Assembly: GCA_030837395.1 (NCBI GenBank)
Contig: JAUPKO010000760.1
Span: 1 to 7,112 of the forward strand
DNA: 7,112 nucleotides
From: Actinomycetota bacterium
Lineage (GTDB): Bacteria; Actinomycetota; Actinomycetes; S36-B12; UBA10799
Reading direction: 5' to 3'
Part shown: piece after piece, positions 6,491 to 7,112 of the stretch
How positions within the stretch are numbered: position 1 is the stretch's first letter
Layout of the letters: each line of letters begins with the position of its first letter
The notes under the pieces: model-generated
What the model saw: only the letters and a program-made list of their open reading frames with translations
Databases searched by the model: none
What the model was told of the DNA's origin: nothing
Position numbers and translations under genes: made by a program

Positions 6491-7090
6491 ATGATGACAG
6501 CCAACCAGCGTTACGCGCTTTCATTCACCAGTGGTTCGCTGCTGACTCGCGAGGCCCTCATCGCCGTACCGATCTATCTGCGCGAACGTGATTGGTCTAC
6601 GACCCGCGCAAGGATCAAGGACGAAAACCTACTCCAGACCCGCGCTGCGCGATCGAACACCCGCCTGCTGGGCGCGCTTATTCCGAGGCTTCAAGTGCTC
6701 ACTGACGCCGAGCTCCAGATCGTCGCAGACGGGACGTCTACCGAGCGCGGTCACCTAATGTGGGCGGCAGCGTGCCGCCAGTACGACCTGATTGGGGAGT
6801 TCGCCGAGGAAGTGCTGCGTGAACGCTTCCTTACCCTGGCGGGCGAGGTGACATATGAGGAGTTCGACTCCTTTTACCGCAGCAAGGCCATCTGGCACGA
6901 CGAACTGGACGCGATCACGGACACCTCGTACAAGAAGGTCCGGCAGGTGGTGTTCAAGATGATGGTCGAAGCTGGCCTGCTAACCAAACACGGCTTGATC
7001 GAGCCGACTTCGCTTTCGGCAGGTGTCGCTGACTGCCTCAGACACCGCACCCCTAGCGACATTCGATTCTTCCCCACGAAGGCGGCGTGA
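6491..7090 (+). CDS. brxA: BrxA (DUF1819 family), first gene of a BREX phage-defence system
   Basis: This 199-aa protein matches the BrxA family in length and in its hallmark N-terminus, RYALSFTSGSLL (residues 7-18). The later blocks FAEEVLRERF (104-113), the Trp-His pair at 135-136 and KVRQVVFKMMVEAGLL (149-164) also fit. BREX marks host DNA by adenine methylation through PglX and blocks phage replication. BrxA is a small cytoplasmic, mostly helical component of type 1-like BREX loci, usually first in the order brxA, brxB, brxC, pglX, pglZ, brxL. Its exact biochemical role is not settled, although nucleic-acid binding has been proposed. The stop TGA at 7088-7090 overlaps the next ATG by one base, consistent with an operon. 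Start 6491 versus 6494 cannot be resolved. Identification rests on remembered family features, not on a search, but the N-terminal motif is distinctive. Confidence 0.9.
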   Translation: MMTANQRYALSFTSGSLLTREALIAVPIYLRERDWSTTRARIKDENLLQTRAARSNTRLLGALIPRLQVLTDAELQIVADGTSTERGHLMWAAACRQYDLIGEFAEEVLRERFLTLAGEVTYEEFDSFYRSKAIWHDELDAITDTSYKKVRQVVFKMMVEAGLLTKHGLIEPTSLSAGVADCLRHRTPSDIRFFPTKAA

Positions 7091-7112
7091 TGACGATGTC
7101 AAACAGGACCAC
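7090..7112 (+). CDS. Start of the next BREX gene, expected to be brxB (DUF1788), cut by the window end
   Basis: An ATG at 7090 overlaps the brxA stop by one base (TGATG), and a second in-frame ATG lies at 7096. Only about seven codons (MTMSNRT) are visible, so nothing in the protein itself identifies it. The brxB expectation comes purely from the usual brxA-brxB order and the coupled spacing. Confidence 0.45.

Larger units (their letters stand above)
183..7112 (+). mobile_element. Left part of a GInt-like (ginABCD) integrative island, with BREX genes in the cargo position
   Basis: The left end is placed at about 183-192, where the methyltransferase reading frame loses sense and 10-20 bases before the first recombinase start. 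Three adjacent large tyrosine recombinases plus a small HTH/coiled-coil protein are, as I remember the GInt description, the defining ginABCD operon. GInts carry this operon at one end, then cargo, then a short AT-rich 3' end, with imperfect direct repeats at the borders. Tn554 has a related layout (tnpA, tnpB, tnpC, then resistance genes). The right end is not in the window, so extension to base 7112 is inference. It rests on the missing second half of the methyltransferase and on GInt architecture. The border could instead lie in 6089-6219 if the BREX locus is chromosomal. Confidence 0.6.

Noticed and set aside
6191..7090. A 299-aa frame with a start at 6191 containing brxA
   Set aside because: The first 100 codons are Pro/Ser/Arg-rich shadow sequence overlapping the HTH gene. 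GGAAGGGGG at 6477-6485 and the family N-terminus place the true start at 6491 or 6494.

Overview
This window comes from a high-GC bacterium that looks like an actinobacterium (Mycobacteriales-type). The evidence is GC-rich third codon positions, frequent GTG starts and tight head-to-tail gene packing; the genus cannot be told. Every gene I can support is on the + strand.

Layout: (1) Bases 3 to about 182 are an internal piece of a large N6-adenine DNA methyltransferase or restriction-modification gene, probably of the Eco57I type. Its frame reads cleanly into catalytic motif IV (DIIVTNPPF) and then collapses into unrelated sequence. (2) From about 183 an integrated element begins. Four genes follow with no gaps (202-1704, 1705-3528, 3525-5672, 5669-6088): three large tyrosine-recombinase-family proteins of 500, 607 and 715 aa, then a 139-aa protein with a helix-turn-helix and a coiled coil. 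This order and size pattern matches the ginABCD operon of GInt genomic islands and is a relative of Tn554 tnpABC. (3) Bases 6089-6219 form a 131-base intergenic region with a striking interrupted palindrome (6105-6151) and three 10-bp repeats in tandem (6155-6184). (4) A 66-aa excisionase/MerR-type helix-turn-helix protein (6220-6420) is followed by brxA (6491-7090). A new frame starts at 7090, where brxB is expected, and runs off the window. Together these look like the start of a BREX phage-defence operon.

Reading of the whole: a GInt-type island appears to have inserted into a restriction-modification gene, with a BREX locus next to its recombination operon in the place where GInts carry cargo. 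The second half of the methyltransferase does not reappear between the recombinase operon and the BREX genes. That fits BREX lying inside the element, with the other end and the rest of the broken gene beyond the right edge. The alternative is that the element landed in an existing defence island and the flank was then deleted or rearranged. The window cannot separate these two explanations. No tRNA, rRNA, CRISPR array or insertion sequence was seen.
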